From the NCBI GenBank assembly GCA_014843695.1, contig CM026401.1:29840510-29904509 (forward strand): a stretch of 64,000 bases of DNA. The letters run 5' to 3'. Positions 32,990 through 45,428 of the stretch are shown here, piece after piece; within the stretch, counting starts at the first letter, position 1, and each line of letters opens with the position of its first letter. The position numbers were made by a program, and so were the translations under genes. Origin of the DNA: Archivesica marissinica (Eukaryota > Mollusca > Bivalvia > Venerida > Vesicomyidae). The notes beneath the pieces were generated by a model, which was not told where the DNA came from, made no database searches, and saw only the letters and a list, made by a program, of their open reading frames with translations.

Positions 32990-33555
32990 CGTTTCTGATG
33001 ACATATTCTGACCACCAGAGTCTCGTTTCTGACGGCATATACTGACCACTCTGAGCCTCGTTTCTGACGGCATATTCTGACCACCGGCCCATCGTTTCTG
33101 ACGGCATATTCTGTCCACTCAAAGCCTCGTATCTGACGGCATATTCTGACCACCGGCCCGTCGTTTCTGACGGCATATTCTGCCCACTCGGAGCCTCGTA
33201 TCTGACGGCATATTCTGACCACCGGCCCATCGTTTCTGACGGCATATTCTGACCACCGGCGCATCGTTTCTGACGGCATATTCTGACCACCGGCCCATCG
33301 TTTCTGACGGCATATTCTGACCACCGGAGCCTCGTTTCTGACGACATATTCCGACCACTCACTCGGAGCCTCGTTTCTGACGACATATTCCGACCACTCG
33401 GAGCCTCGATTCTGACGACATATTCCGACCACTCGGAGCCTCGTTTCTGACGGCATATTCTGACCACCGGCGCATCGTTTCTGACGGCATATTCTGACCA
33501 CCGGAGCCTCGTTTCTGACGACATATTCCGACCACTCGGAGCCTCGTTTCTGACT
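32990..33555. repeat. 34-bp minisatellite
   Basis: About 16 copies with core TTTCTGACGGCATATTCTGA then CCACCGG or CCACTCGGAGCC. The minus-strand open frames are repeat artefacts. Confidence 0.93.
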
Positions 33556-33879
33556 GCTTGTTAATATTGCAATGACGCATAATTAAGACAGGTCAATATG
33601 CACGCACTGTCAAACTGAAAAAAGTGCATGCAAGTACCGTGCATGAGTTGTGTGGGCCTTGTAGATGCACCTGCGTGTATTTGCTTGCACATAGGCGAAA
33701 AAGGAACAAATTACTCTAGATTATATTAAACTAATCCGGTTTGAAGCAACTGAATGACAAATCATAAAACATTTTCATATGACAGGGCGTGTAGTGGTTA
33801 GCCCCCCCCTTGCGGTTAATACCGCATAACACGATGACACACTCACAGGTGAGCATGACTCGTTAACAAACAGTATACA
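33556..33879. other. Unique stretch
   Basis: No gene recognised. Confidence 0.4.
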
Positions 33880-34262
33880 ATATGAGAGACATTGCTGGTG
33901 CTTCTATTACCTCCCTTGACAGATAAAGTCCGATATATACCGGAATGTATATTGGTCCTATTTCCTTTGTTTTTACTGTTCTTTTCTAACCAAATGTTGC
34001 GATAAGATAATGTAATGTTATCAAAATCATGTTACTTGATTGGTAACCAATTTATACAGTAACGTATCCATTGTACATGTATATACTGTAAGATATCTGA
34101 CGAGAATTAGTAATTAATAATTTAATAATTATAAGATAAGAAAACGGATGAAAATTGATAGCATGTGGTAAAAAGGAACAACGATAAAAGCAGAGGAAAC
34201 CAATTAAGAGGACCAATATACTTATAGGAGTAGTCATGCGCAGTAACTGACAAATGTTCCTC
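33880..34262 (+). repeat. Dispersed repeat G, copy 1
   Basis: Shares TTCTATTACCTCCCTTG, CCTTTGTTTTTACTGTT, TATCAAAATCATGTT and AGCAGAGGAAACCA-type blocks, in order, with 44,330-44,692 and 47,345-47,672. No coding capacity. Probably a non-autonomous transposon or a LINE/SINE tail; class unknown. Confidence 0.75.
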
Positions 34263-34384
34263 ATTTTAAAGGTTTTTAATGACACTGCATGTAGATGCAT
34301 TTGTATACAAATAGCTTGGTAGATACATAGAAAATATGCAGACATATAGCTTTACTATATTTACTGAGGATGGCAGACTGTTTG

Positions 34385-35068
34385 TTACTGTGAGTAGCAT
34401 TGTGTGACTTGAAAGACACGGTGAGTAGCATTTTGTGACTTGGAAGACACGGTGAGTAGCATTGTGTGATTTGGAAGACACGGTGAGTAGCATTGTGTGA
34501 TTTGGAAGACACGGTGAGTAGCATTGTGTGACTTGGAAGACACGGTGAGTAGCATTGTGTGATTTGGAAGACACGGTGAGTAGCATTGTGTGACTTGGAA
34601 GACACGGTGAGTAGCATTGTGTGATTTGGAAGACACGGTGAGTAGCATTGTGTAACTTGGAAGACACGGTGAGTAGCATTGTGTGATTTGGAAGACACGG
34701 TGAGTAGCATTGTGTGACTTGGAAGACACGGTGAGTAGCATTGTGTGATTTGGAAGACACGGTGAGTAGCATTGTGTAACTTGGAAGACACGGTGAGTAG
34801 CATTGTGTGATTTGGAAGACACGGTGAGTAGCATTGTGTGACTTGGAAGACACGGTGAGTAGCATTGTGTGATGTGGAAGACACGGTGAGTAGCATTGTG
34901 TGATTTGGAAGACACGGTGAGTAGCATTGTGTGACTTGGAAGACACGGTGAGTAGCATTGTGTGACTTGGAAGACACGATGAGTAGCATTGTGTGACTTG
35001 GAAGACACGGTGAGTAGCATTGTGTGATTTGGAAGACACGGTGAGTAGCATGTTGTGACTTGGAAGAC
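34385..35068. repeat. 31-bp minisatellite with GTGAGT in every unit
   Basis: 22 copies with core GACACGGTGAGTAGCATTGT then GTGATTTGGAA. Each unit carries a consensus-quality donor (CACG/GTGAGT) on the plus strand. I found no exon that these would serve. Minus-strand open frames are artefacts. Confidence 0.95.
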
Positions 35069-35339
35069 AGTGGGGGTAATTTGGTGCAAATTTGCGCAAA
35101 GACACGCTGATATACAGACACTACTTCACAACCTGTACGCCGTCTCGGTGACTCAAAATTAAAGGCTGGGGTAGAACGCGTGATTTTGATGTAGGTGGGA
35201 GGGGGGTGGGGTATTATTTATTACTATATGTAATGAAGCATAACTTGTCAAATGTTGCTGATGTTGAGTAGCATGACAGAAAGCCTTTACGGTGATAGTA
35301 GTAAATGGATTCTATTAAGTTGAATTTCTTAGGGAAAAA

Positions 35340-35760
35340 TCATGTGCACGTATATAGTGTCATTGAGCAAGGCACCTCACACACATTGCTAATTAGTACT
35401 GGTTAACCGCTTAGGTCCACAGGGATTCGGCACGTGTGGGGGTACTAGTATATATATTTAAGTATATAATACTTAAACAGGGATTCGGTACGATTGGGGG
35501 TACTAGTATATATATTTAAGTATATAAAATATATATACATGTACTAGTACCCCCTAACGTGCCGAATCCCTGATACTTAAATATATATACTAGTACCCCC
35601 AAACGTGCCGAATCCCTGATACTTAAATATATATACTAGTACCCCCAAACGTGCCGAATCCCTGATACTTAAATATATATACTAGTACCCCCAAACGTGC
35701 CGAATCCCTGTGCTTAGGTCGGCTAAGTTTGTCTAGGAAAACATATGCCCCATATGTTGT
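35340..35760 (+). mobile_element. SINE-F tail interrupted by a MITE
   Basis: TTGAGCAAGGCACCTCACAC and AGTACTGGTTAACCGCTTAG match the SINE-F at 45,185-45,428. The copy is split at CTTAGGTC by the element at 35,418-35,712 and resumes with GTCTAGGAAAACATATG. The tRNA-like head is not recognisable. Confidence 0.7.
35418..35712. mobile_element. CACAGGG MITE with serially repeated ends
   Basis: Bounded by CACAGGGATTCGGCACG and its complement, with a perfect 8-bp target duplication CTTAGGTC (35,410-35,417 and 35,713-35,720). Inside, the left terminal sequence occurs twice and the right terminal sequence four times at about 60-base spacing, all with ACTAGTATATATATTTAAGT cores. Confidence 0.88.
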
Positions 35761-36360
35761 AGTCACTGTGTCTGTCTGTATCATAATTCATTTTCTCAAG
35801 CCAACTAAACCATTTAATAACACATTTTAAACAGAGTAACTTGATCCAAACAGGGTAATAGTAATTTCAAACCAACCAGCCCCGCCGCCGGCACGCCCCG
35901 TTTCGTCGACGTATGGAGAACCCTGGTATATATGCATGATCCATTACTTTTTACTTCTTTTTTAACAGAACATATTGTTTATTAGATTTAAGCATTGCAT
36001 AGCTCATCATCATCATAATAGTACATATACAATGTGCATGCAATGAAAAATAATAGTGATACATATATGAAGACTGTTTAACTGATGGTAGATATACATG
36101 TTGATTAAAATATTTCCCATTACTTGGGTATGCTATGTCAGCACATTGCGCAAGAAACCACAACTATTCCAACAAACAACGTGAATAACATGCCCTGTGA
36201 TTAGAGACGCAGCCTCGATTGTTCTAGAATGCTGAGTTACGGCTTACATTCGAACAACCTCTGAACTGATTTATTACAATACTCATTTTACTGACAAGCT
36301 CGTCAGTATTTATTACTTATTAAGTATTTAATAATGGGGCGGGCAACACACTGTGGTTAA
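35761..36360. other. Unique AT-rich stretch
   Basis: No gene recognised up to the reverse-transcriptase remnant. A short GC-rich patch (CCCGCCGCCGGCACGCCCC) at about 35,881 is of unknown meaning. Confidence 0.4.
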
Positions 36361-36573
36361 AGTCACAGATGTGGTGGCATAGAAGATAACATCCACTTCT
36401 TTCAATGCCAGTTCTATGATCAACTACGTATAAAACTCTTCAGTAATCTGTCCACAATTTGTAATGTCAACTTAAACACACTACTTCTCGGTTACACTTA
36501 TAATGTTATTTCAACCAACACCGTAATTTTCCTTGCTGTACCCGAATATATTATTGGCAGTGAAAGGTTCTGA
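36361..36573 (+). pseudogene. C-terminal end of a non-LTR reverse transcriptase
   Basis: A 70-codon open segment ending in a stop. It reads HRCGGIEDNIHFFQCQFYDQ and LRIKLFSNLS, then NTLLLGYTYN, and finally a VPEYIIGSERF end. This is the zinc-knuckle-like CGG.ED..H...C..Y...R block and the terminal YI..(S/T).RF block that close many LINE ORF2 proteins in aquatic invertebrates. The upstream part is interrupted (a TAA sits four codons before), and no more of the protein is recognisable to the left, so it is a relic. It belongs to a different LINE family from those at 21.8 and 23.7 kb. Confidence 0.75.
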
Positions 36574-36881
36574 GATGGATGATTTCTAAAATGTTCACAT
36601 GGCGGATTCCAATCTGAATGCTGTCGTTATTGACACAACAACCGACAATATTCAACCACTTTTCTTTATACTAATCTCTTTTTCTTCTCGTGCTCCGATT
36701 TGATAGTTCATGTTCTTGAACTTTCTTCAAATAGTCCTTTAAATATTAACCATTTTCTTTTTTACATCCAAAACTATTGACTCACTAATACAATAAGTTC
36801 TGAAATTCTTTAACATATACCTAGAATATATTTCACGTATATTCATTGTTATATATATTATTCTCCTGTCTATTTGTACAG

Positions 36882-36912
36882 ACGGAAATGTAGTCCAGTG
36901 GTAACACGCTGG
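36882..36912 (+). mobile_element. SINE-C head fragment
   Basis: TGTAGTCCAGTGGTAACACG matches the SINE-C head at 19,868 and 58,549. The 56-bp array begins immediately after CACGCTGG, replacing the rest of the SINE. Confidence 0.75.
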
Positions 36913-38060
36913 TCCCGGTACAGTCACAATGGGTATACTGTAAGTGCGGACACATACTGTGGTTAATGTCCCGGTACAGATACAATGGGTATACTGTAAG
37001 TGCGTACACATACTGTGGTTAATGTCCCGGTACAGATACAATGGGTATACTGTAAGTGCGGACACAGATTGTGGTTAATGTCCCGGTACAGACACAATGG
37101 ATATACTGTAAGAGCGTACACATACTGCGGTTAATGTCCCGGTACAGACACAATGGGTATACTGTAAGTGCGGACACATACTGTGGTTAATGTCCCGGTA
37201 CAGACACAATGGGTATACTGTAAATGCGTACACATACTGTGGTTAATGTCCCGGTACAGACACAATGGGTATACTGTAAGTACGTACACAGACTGTGGTT
37301 AATGTCCCGGTACAGACACAATGGATATACTGTAAGTGCGTACACATACTGTGGTTAATGTCCCGGTACAGACACAATGGGTATACTGTAAGTGCCGACA
37401 CATACTGTGGTTAATGTCCCGGTACAGTCACAATGGGTATACTGTAAGTACGTACACATACTGTGGTTAATGTCCCGGTACAGACACAATGGATATACTG
37501 TAAGTGCGGACACATACTGTGGTTAATGTCCCGGTACAGACACAATGGATATACTGTAAGTACGTATACAGACTGTGGTTAATGTCCCGGTACAGACACA
37601 ATGGGCATACTGTAAGTGCGGACACATACTGTGGTTAATGTCCCGGTACAGTCACAATGGGTATACTGTAAGTACGTACACATACTGTGGTTAATGTCCC
37701 GGTACAGACACAATGGATATACTGTAAGTGCGGACACATACTGTGGTTAATGTCCCGGTACAGACACAATGGGCATACTGTAAGTGCGGACACATACTGT
37801 GGTTAATGTCCCGGTACAGTCACAATGGGTATACTGTAAGTACGTACACATACTGTGGTTAATGTCCCGGTACAGACACAATGGATATACTGTAAGTGCG
37901 GACACATACTGTGGTTAATGTCCCGGTACAGACACAATGGATATACTGTAAGTACGTATACAGACTGTGGTTAATGTCCCGGTACAGACACAATGGGCAT
38001 ACTGTAAGTGCGGACACATACTGTGGTTAATGTTCCGGTACAATCACAATGGGTATACTG
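36912..38060. repeat. 56-bp minisatellite (36.9 kb)
   Basis: About 20 copies with core GTCCCGGTACAGACACAATG then GGTATACTGTAAGTGCGG and ACACATACTGTGGTTAAT. Blocks of about three units with the same variants (GATATACTG, GGCATACTG) recur, indicating higher-order duplication. Confidence 0.95.
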
Positions 38061-38087
38061 CACCGGTATATTACTTGTCACTAGCAA

Positions 38088-38192
38088 CTACACGTATGAC
38101 ATCGCCATAGTCGCATAAAAGCGCCATTGCAAAATGCCGACACTCAGGCTATATGCTGATTGCTCTTCAGACAGTGGAGCTGAAGCACCTGT
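38088..38192 (-). CDS. Candidate terminal exon with array-embedded acceptor
   Basis: Minus-strand open segment of 34 codons plus TAG, preceded by acceptor-like TTGTTTGCTATCCAG. It reads TGASAPLSEEQSAYSLSVG and then ILQWRFYATMAMSYV. The first 17 or so codons and the acceptor lie in the last unit of a 76-bp tandem array that extends upstream in minus-strand sense; the rest is unique sequence. This is the same geometry as PIGA exons 2 and 5. I do not recognise the protein, and a chance open frame of this length is quite possible, so the call rests mainly on the array analogy. Confidence 0.25.
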   Translation of the reverse strand, partial: TGASAPLSEEQSAYSLSVGILQWRFYATMAMSYV

Positions 38193-38690
38193 CTGGATAG
38201 CAAACAACATAGTGGCTGATCTGGCTATATGCTGATTGCTCTTCAGACAGTGGAGCTGAAGCACCTGTCTGGATAGCAAACAACATAGTGGCTGATCAGG
38301 CTATATGCTGATTGCTCTTCAGACAGTGGAGCTGAAGCACCTGTCTGGATAGCAAACAACATAGTGGCTGATCAGGCTATATGCTGATTGCTCTTCAGAC
38401 AGTGGAGCTGAAGCACCTGTCTGGATAGCAAACAACATAGTGGCTGATCAGGCTATATGCTGATTGCTCTTCAGACAGTGGAGCTGAAGCACCTGTCCGA
38501 GTATCAAACAACATAGTGGCTGATCTGGCTATATGCTCGTTGCCCTTCAGACAGTAGAGCTGAAGCACCTGTCTGGATAGCAAACAACATAGTGGCTGAT
38601 CAGGCTACATGCTCGTTGCCTTTCAGACAGTGGAGCTGAAGCACCTGTCTGGATAGCAAACAACATAGTGGCTGATCTGGATCTATGTTG
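38145..38690. repeat. 76-bp minisatellite
   Basis: About seven copies of a 76-bp unit containing GACAGTGGAGCTGAAGCACC and CAAACAACATAGTGGCTGAT. On the minus strand each unit holds a possible acceptor (TTTGCTATCCAG/ACAGG). Unit variants include GCTCGTTGCC and CCGAGTATC. Confidence 0.93.
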
Positions 38691-39059
38691 TTTGCCCATT
38701 GCTTTAATTTATTCTGCACTGAAAGTGTTAATAATCATGTAAAATCTGTATCAATAAAGATAGGCAACAAAGATAGATCCACACCTACGATGTACATATA
38801 GTGAAACATGTATTAATGACACTCTAATATTAATAATAATAAAGACTTTATTTTAACGAGAGATCGCATTTGAACAATAAAGTCAATCTACCAGGATGCT
38901 CTCAACAAATTAAAATATGAAATAGCATAATGAAACATGTAAACAGTAACCAGTAAAACTTTCATAGGAAATAGGATATAAGCTGCAAGAACTAATAATT
39001 GTATACATGTGACCGCATATCTTTATAAGGTCCACTATTAATATCTGCAAATAAGTTGA
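38691..39059. other. Unique AT-rich stretch
   Basis: No gene or repeat family recognised. Confidence 0.4.
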
Positions 39060-42000
39060 ATCAGTTGATATAGCAACCCGATACAATGAACAGTTGATAT
39101 AACACCCTGATACAGTGAACAGTTGATATAATAACCCGATACAGTGAACAGTTGATATAACAACCAGATACAGTGAACAGTTGATATAACAACCCGATAC
39201 AGTGAACAGTTGATATAACAACCCGATACAGTGAACAGTTGATATAACATCCCGATACAGTGGACAGTTGATATAGCACCCCGATACAGTGAACAGTTGA
39301 TATAATAACCCGATACAGTGAACAGTTGATATAACAACCAGATACAGTGAACAGTTGATATAACAACCCGATACAGTGAACAGTTGATATAACAACCCGA
39401 TACAGTGAACAGTTGATATAACAACCAGATACAGTGAACAGTTGATATAACAACCCGATACAGTGAACAGTTGATATAACAACCCGATACAGTGAACAGT
39501 TGATATAACAACCAGATACAGTGAACAGTTGATATAACAACCCGATACAGTGAACAGTTGATATAATTGATATAACACCGATACAGTGAACATTGATATA
39601 ACACCCCGATACAGTGAACAGTTGATATAACATCCCAATACAGTGAACAGTTGATATAACAACCCGATACAGTGAACAGTTGATATAACATCCCGATACA
39701 GTGGACAGTTGATATAGCACCCCGATACAGTAAACAGTTGATATAACAACCCGATACAGTGAACGGTTGATATAACAACCCGATACAATGAACAGTTGAT
39801 ATAACACCCCGATACAATGAACAGTTGATTTAAAACCCCGATACAGTGAACAGTTGATATAAACACCGATACAATGAACAGTTGATATAAGAACCCGATA
39901 CAGTTTTAACAACCGATACAGTGAACAGTTGATATAACAACCCGATACAGTGAACAGTTGATATAACAACCCGATACAGTGAACAGTTGATATAACAACC
40001 AGAAACAGTGAACAGTTGATATAACAACCCGATATAGTGAACAGTTGATATAACAACCCGATACAGTGAACAGTTGATATAACAGCCCGATACAGTGAAC
40101 AGTTGATATAACAACCAGATACAGTGAACAGTTGATATAACAACCCGATACAGTGAACACTTGATATAACACCCCGATACAGTGAACAGTTGATATAACA
40201 TCCCAAATACAGTGAACAGTTGATATAACAACCCGATACAGTGAACAGTTGATATAACATCCCGATACAGTGGACAGTTGATATAACACCCCGATACAGT
40301 AAACAGTTGATATAACAACCCGATACAGTGAACAGTTGATATAACAACCCGATACAATGAACAGTTGATATAACACCCCGATACAATGAACAGTTGATAT
40401 AAAACCCCGATACAGTGAACAGTTGATATAACACCCCGATACAGTGAACAGTTGATATAAGAACCCGATACAGTGAACAGTTGATATAACACCCCGATAC
40501 AGTGAACAGTTGATATAACACCCCGATACAGTGAACAGTTGATATAACATCCCGATACAGTGAACAGTTGATATAACATCCCGATACAGTGAACAGTTGA
40601 TATAGCAACCCGATACAGTGAACAGTTGATATAACAACCAGATACAGTGAACAGTTGATATAACAACCCGATGCAGTGAACAGTTGATATAACACCCCGG
40701 TACAGTGAACAGTTAATATAACAACCCGATACAGTGAACAGTTGATATAACACCCCGATACAGTGAACAGTTGATATAACAACCAGAAACAGTGAACAGT
40801 TGATATAACAACCCGATACAGTGAACAGTTGATATAACAACCCGATACAGTGAACAGTTGATATAACAACCCGATACAGTGAACAGTTGATATAACAGCC
40901 CGATACAGTGAACAGTTGATATAACAACCAGATACAGTGAACAGTTGATATAACAACCCGATACAGTGAACACTTGATATAACACCCCGATACAGTGAAC
41001 AGTTGATATAACATCCCAATACAGTGAACAGTTGATATAACAACCCGATACAGTGAACAGTTGATATAACATCCCGATACAGTGGACAGTTGATATAGCA
41101 CCCCGATACAGTAAACAGTTGATATAACAACCCGATACAGTGAACGGTTGATATAACAACCCGATACAATGAACAGTTGATATAACACCCCGATACAATG
41201 AACAGTTGATTTAAAACCCCGATACAGTGAACAGTTGATATAACACACCGATACAATGAACAGTTGATATAAGAACCCGATACAATGAACAGTTGATATA
41301 ACAACCCGATACAGTGAACAGTTGATATAACAACCCGATACAGTGAACAGTTGATATAACAACCCGATACAGTGAACAGTTGATATAACAACCAGAAACA
41401 GTGAACAGTTGATATAACAACCCGATATAGTGAACAGTTGATATAACAACCCGATACAGTGAACAGTTGATATAACAGCCCGATACAGTGAACAGTTGAT
41501 ATAACAACCAGATACAGTGAACAGTTGATATAACAACCCGATACAGTGAACACTTGATATAACACCCCGATACAGTGAACAGTTGATATAACATCCCAAA
41601 TACAGTGAACAGTTGATATAACAACCCGATACAGTGAACAGTTGATATAACATCCCGATACAGTGGACAGTTGATATAACACCCCGATACAGTAAACAGT
41701 TGATATAACAACCCGATACAGTGAACAGTTGATATAACAACCCGATACAATGAACAGTTGATATAACACCCCGATACAATGAACAGTTGATATAAAACCC
41801 CGATACAGTGAACAGTTGATATAACACCCCGATACAGTGAACAGTTGATATAAGAACCCGATACAGTGAACAGTTGATATAACACCCCGATACAGTGAAC
41901 AGTTGATATAACACCCCGATACAGTGAACAGTTGATATAACATCCCGATACAGTGAACAGTTGATATAACATCCCGATACAGTGAACAGTTGATATAGCA

Positions 42001-43462
42001 ACCCGATACAGTGAACAGTTGATATAACAACCAGATACAGTGAACAGTTGATATAACAACCCGATGCAGTGAACAGTTGATATAACACCCCGGTACAGTG
42101 AACAGTTAATATAACAACCCGATACAGTGAACAGTTGATATAACATCCCGATACAGTGAATAGTTGATAAAACAACCTGATACAGTGAACAGTTGATAAA
42201 ACACCCCGATACAGTGAACAGTTGATATAACAACCCGATACAATGAACAGTTGATATAACACCCCGATGCAGTGAACAGTTGATATAACTACCAGATACA
42301 GTGAACAGTTGATATAGCAACCCGATACAGTGAACAGTTGATATAACAACCAGATACAGTGAGCAGTTGATATAACAACCAGATACAGCGAACAGTTGAT
42401 ATAACACCCCGAAACAGTGAACAGTTGATATAACATCCCGATACAGTGAACAGTTGATATAACAACCAGATACAGTGAACAGTTGATATAACACCCCAAT
42501 ACAGTGAACAGTTGATATAACACCCCGATACAGTGAACAGTTGTTATAACAACCAGATACAGTGAACAGTTGATATAACAACCTGATACAGTGAACAGTT
42601 GATATAATAGCCCGATACAGTGAACAGTTGATATAACAACCCGATACAGTGAACAGTTGATATAACAACCCGATACAGTGAACAGTTGATATAACATCCC
42701 GATACAGTGAACAGTTGATATAACAGACAGATACAGTGAACAGTTAATATAACATCCCGATACAGTGAACAGTTGATATAACAACCCGATACAGTGAACA
42801 GTTGATATAACAACCCGATACAGTGAACAGTTGATATAACAACCCGATACAGTGAACAGTTGATATAACAGCCCGATACAGTGAACAGTTGATATAACAC
42901 CCCGATACAGTGAACAGTTGATAGAATACCCCGATACAGTGAACAGTTGATATAACAACCCGATACAGTGAACAGTTAATATAACAGCCCGATACAGTGA
43001 ACAGTTGATATAACAACCCGATACAGTGAACAGTTGATATAACAACCCGATACAGTGAACAGTTGATATAACATCCCGATACAGTGAACAGTTGATATAA
43101 CAACCCGATACAGTGAACAGTTAATATAACAGCCCGATACAGTGAACAGTTGATATAACACCCCGATACAGTGAACAGTTGATATAACAACCTGATACAG
43201 TGAACAGTTGATATAACAGCCCGATACAGTGAACAGTTGATATAACAACCTGATACAGTGAATAGTTGATATAACACCCCGATACAGTGAACAGTTGATA
43301 TAACAGACAGATAGAGTGAACAGCTGATATAACATCCCGATACAGTGAACAGTTGATATAACAACCCGATACAGTGAACAGTTAATATAACAACCCGATA
43401 CAGTGAACAGTTGATATAACAACCCGATACAGTGAACAGTTAATATAACACCCCGGTACAGT
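39060..43462. repeat. 29-bp minisatellite, 4.4 kb, with higher-order structure
   Basis: Roughly 150 copies of CCCGATACAGTGAACAGTTG then ATATAACAA. Marker variants (CACTTGATATAAC, TCCCAAATACAG, CGATATAGTG, CCGGTACAG) recur in the same order about 1,394 bp apart, so blocks of nearly 50 units have been duplicated. Because 29 is not a multiple of three, all three minus-strand phases stay open for up to about 1,000 codons; these are artefacts with a 29-residue period, not proteins. Confidence 0.96.
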
Positions 43463-43612
43463 GATTTAATCATTAACATGATTTTGATCAAATTACATGT
43501 ATCATATCTCAACAGCTGGTCAGAAAACATCAGTAAAAACAAAGGATTCCAACTAAAATTACCAATATTAATTTCGGGATAACTCGGACTAAGGTCAAGG
43601 GAGGCAATAGAA
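43456..43612 (-). repeat. Dispersed repeat G, inverted fragment
   Basis: AACATGATTTTGATCAAATT, AGTAAAAACAAAGGATTCC and GGGAGGCAATAGAA are the complements of repeat G blocks seen at 44,330. The 29-bp array begins within or next to it. Confidence 0.7.
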
Positions 43613-43764
43613 AAACTAGAAATAACTCTCAATATACCAGTGGATTATAGGTGTGATCGTATATTTGGAAACTGCCTGTGATGTGGGATGAATTATTGTA
43701 TAACTTCCCGGGGGTCATGCACTTTCTACTTGGCTTACTCTTTTGATTGGACATGTTTATAATA

Positions 43765-43946
43765 TACAGTCAAACCTGTGTTAGTGGTCACCTCTATTAA
43801 GTAGCCAACCTGTATTAAGCAGCCAGTTTCAAGATTCCAAATATGTTGTTTTACTATGCATCTGTCCTCTATTAAGCAGCCACCTGTGCAGAACAGCCAC
43901 TTTCTGTGATTCCAATGGGTGGCTGCTTATCACAGATTTGACTGTA
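43765..43946. mobile_element. MITE with ACAGTCAAACCTG terminal inverted repeats, copy 2
   Basis: Starts ACAGTCAAACCTG and ends AGATTTGACTGT, with an internal series of AAGCAGCCA / TGGCTGCTT inverted motifs. It matches the element at 4,218-4,400. Confidence 0.78.
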
Positions 43947-44329
43947 TTTCGTATTTATTCATCATTAAGGTCATTCAAAGGCTAGCAATACGAGGTAATA
44001 ATAATACATATGCAGAGTTACGAGAAACCGATATAGTTGGCCTTAATTCCACTTCACTTAGCATCATATTTCATTTGTTAAAAATCATTAAACCCGCACT
44101 TGGAATAATCGCGTACTGACAAAGGAAACCAGTTGCACTATTACTATCCAGTGGTGTAGTACAGCACAATTACGTTAATAACGAACTCATTCGTGAACTC
44201 CATTGCTGTATACCTCACTGCATTAATTAAGTAACAACCCCCGAATACGCAATACCAACATATGCAATACTATACAACGAACTGTATTTACTGTGTACAT
44301 AACAACGATACGAACACAATGCAATGAGG
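43947..44329. other. Unique stretch
   Basis: No gene recognised; a 66-codon open frame from 43,919 lacks any motif. Confidence 0.4.
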
Positions 44330-44692
44330 GACCTCGCTGGCTCTTCTATTACCTCCCTTGGCAGATAAAGCCCGAATTATCCCGAAATTCATAACGGTTG
44401 GAATCCTTTGTTTTTACTGTTATTCTGTAACCAGATGTTGAGGCATGATAAATGTGATTTTATCAAAATCATGTTGATTTAATTGATAGCATTGTTTTAC
44501 AGATAAGTACCAATTACTACATTACATAGAATATATGTCGACATATAATAATTTAATAACTATAAGATGAGAAAGTGGGTAGCAGGTTGTGCAAAGGAAA
44601 CAACGATACAGACAGAGGAAACAACTATATATGGACATATATACTATTAGGGAGTATTCAGGGGCAGTAACTGACTAATGTCTCGCATTAAA
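44330..44692 (+). repeat. Dispersed repeat G, copy 2
   Basis: Most complete of the three direct copies; blocks in the same order as at 33,880 (CCTCCCTTGGCAGATAAAG, AATCCTTTGTTTTTACTG, AGTAACTGAC near the end). Confidence 0.75.
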
Positions 44693-45184
44693 AATAACTG
44701 AAGACTTGCAGTTTTATTTCAATTGTATTTCATATTTAGTTGTATAATATTTTCGCACTCTAGACAAGTTGTTGTATCGGGTGATTTAGTGGGTGTGTCA
44801 TGCCCCAAACACGCGCTGTAGCATCCCTGCAACTATATGCACATGCACAATACATGTATATAATAAAAAAGAATTCATTCGGATTTCTTTTGTGAAGATT
44901 GCGCAGAAAAAAATGGGAGAATCTCACCTGTCGATTTCAAACAGCTAAATGATATGCACAACGGTTAGACAATATATATATATGTATATATATATTATTC
45001 TTAACATCAATGCACACATTTATAACCGTTCATGTCCGAAAAGCTTCAAAATATTGGTCAGAAATCCCGCCATCGGATCAGGGCGGAAAATGCTATGCGA
45101 AAATGAGCTTTAACGATTAAAGACCTCGAAATAACAGAAATTATTTCTTATGTAGAGGTCTTATTTATAGGACTACATCAATGT
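44693..45184. other. AT-rich stretch with TA microsatellite
   Basis: Contains a short TATATATG run near 44,970. No gene recognised. Confidence 0.45.
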
Positions 45185-45428
45185 GTCCTAGTTCCACACC
45201 AAGTACCTGTGCTTTGTATGTATGTATGTTCCATTAATGTCAAACCCCTCTCGGGGACCTAGACATGTTTTCCTGGGCAGAATTACCTATCTAAGCGATT
45301 AACCAGTACTAAGCAATGTGTATGAGGTGCCTTGCTCAATTACACTACATACGTGGCCTGTCCGAGTATCGAACCCGGGACCGTTCGATTCCAAATCCGA
45401 CACTCTACCACTGGGCGCCACGGACGCC
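45185..45428 (-). mobile_element. SINE-F, near full length
   Basis: On the minus strand the tRNA-like head reads GGCGCCCAGTGGTAGAGTG with B-box GGGTTCGATACTCGG. The body has ATTGAGCAAGGCACC. The tail ACATGTCTAGGTCCCCGAG then AGGGGTTTGACATTAATGG matches the 3' end of the LINE copies at 22,800 and 24,720. Confidence 0.82.

Noticed and set aside
32907..33580. Arg-rich minus-strand frames (MPSETMGRWSEYAVR type)
   Set aside because: The 34-bp array read in several frames; no unique flanking coding sequence.
39061..43045. Minus-strand open frames of up to 1,071 codons with a CYINCSLYR-type repeat
   Set aside because: They follow from a 29-bp tandem repeat without stop codons. All three phases of the same strand are open, and composition is dictated by the unit.
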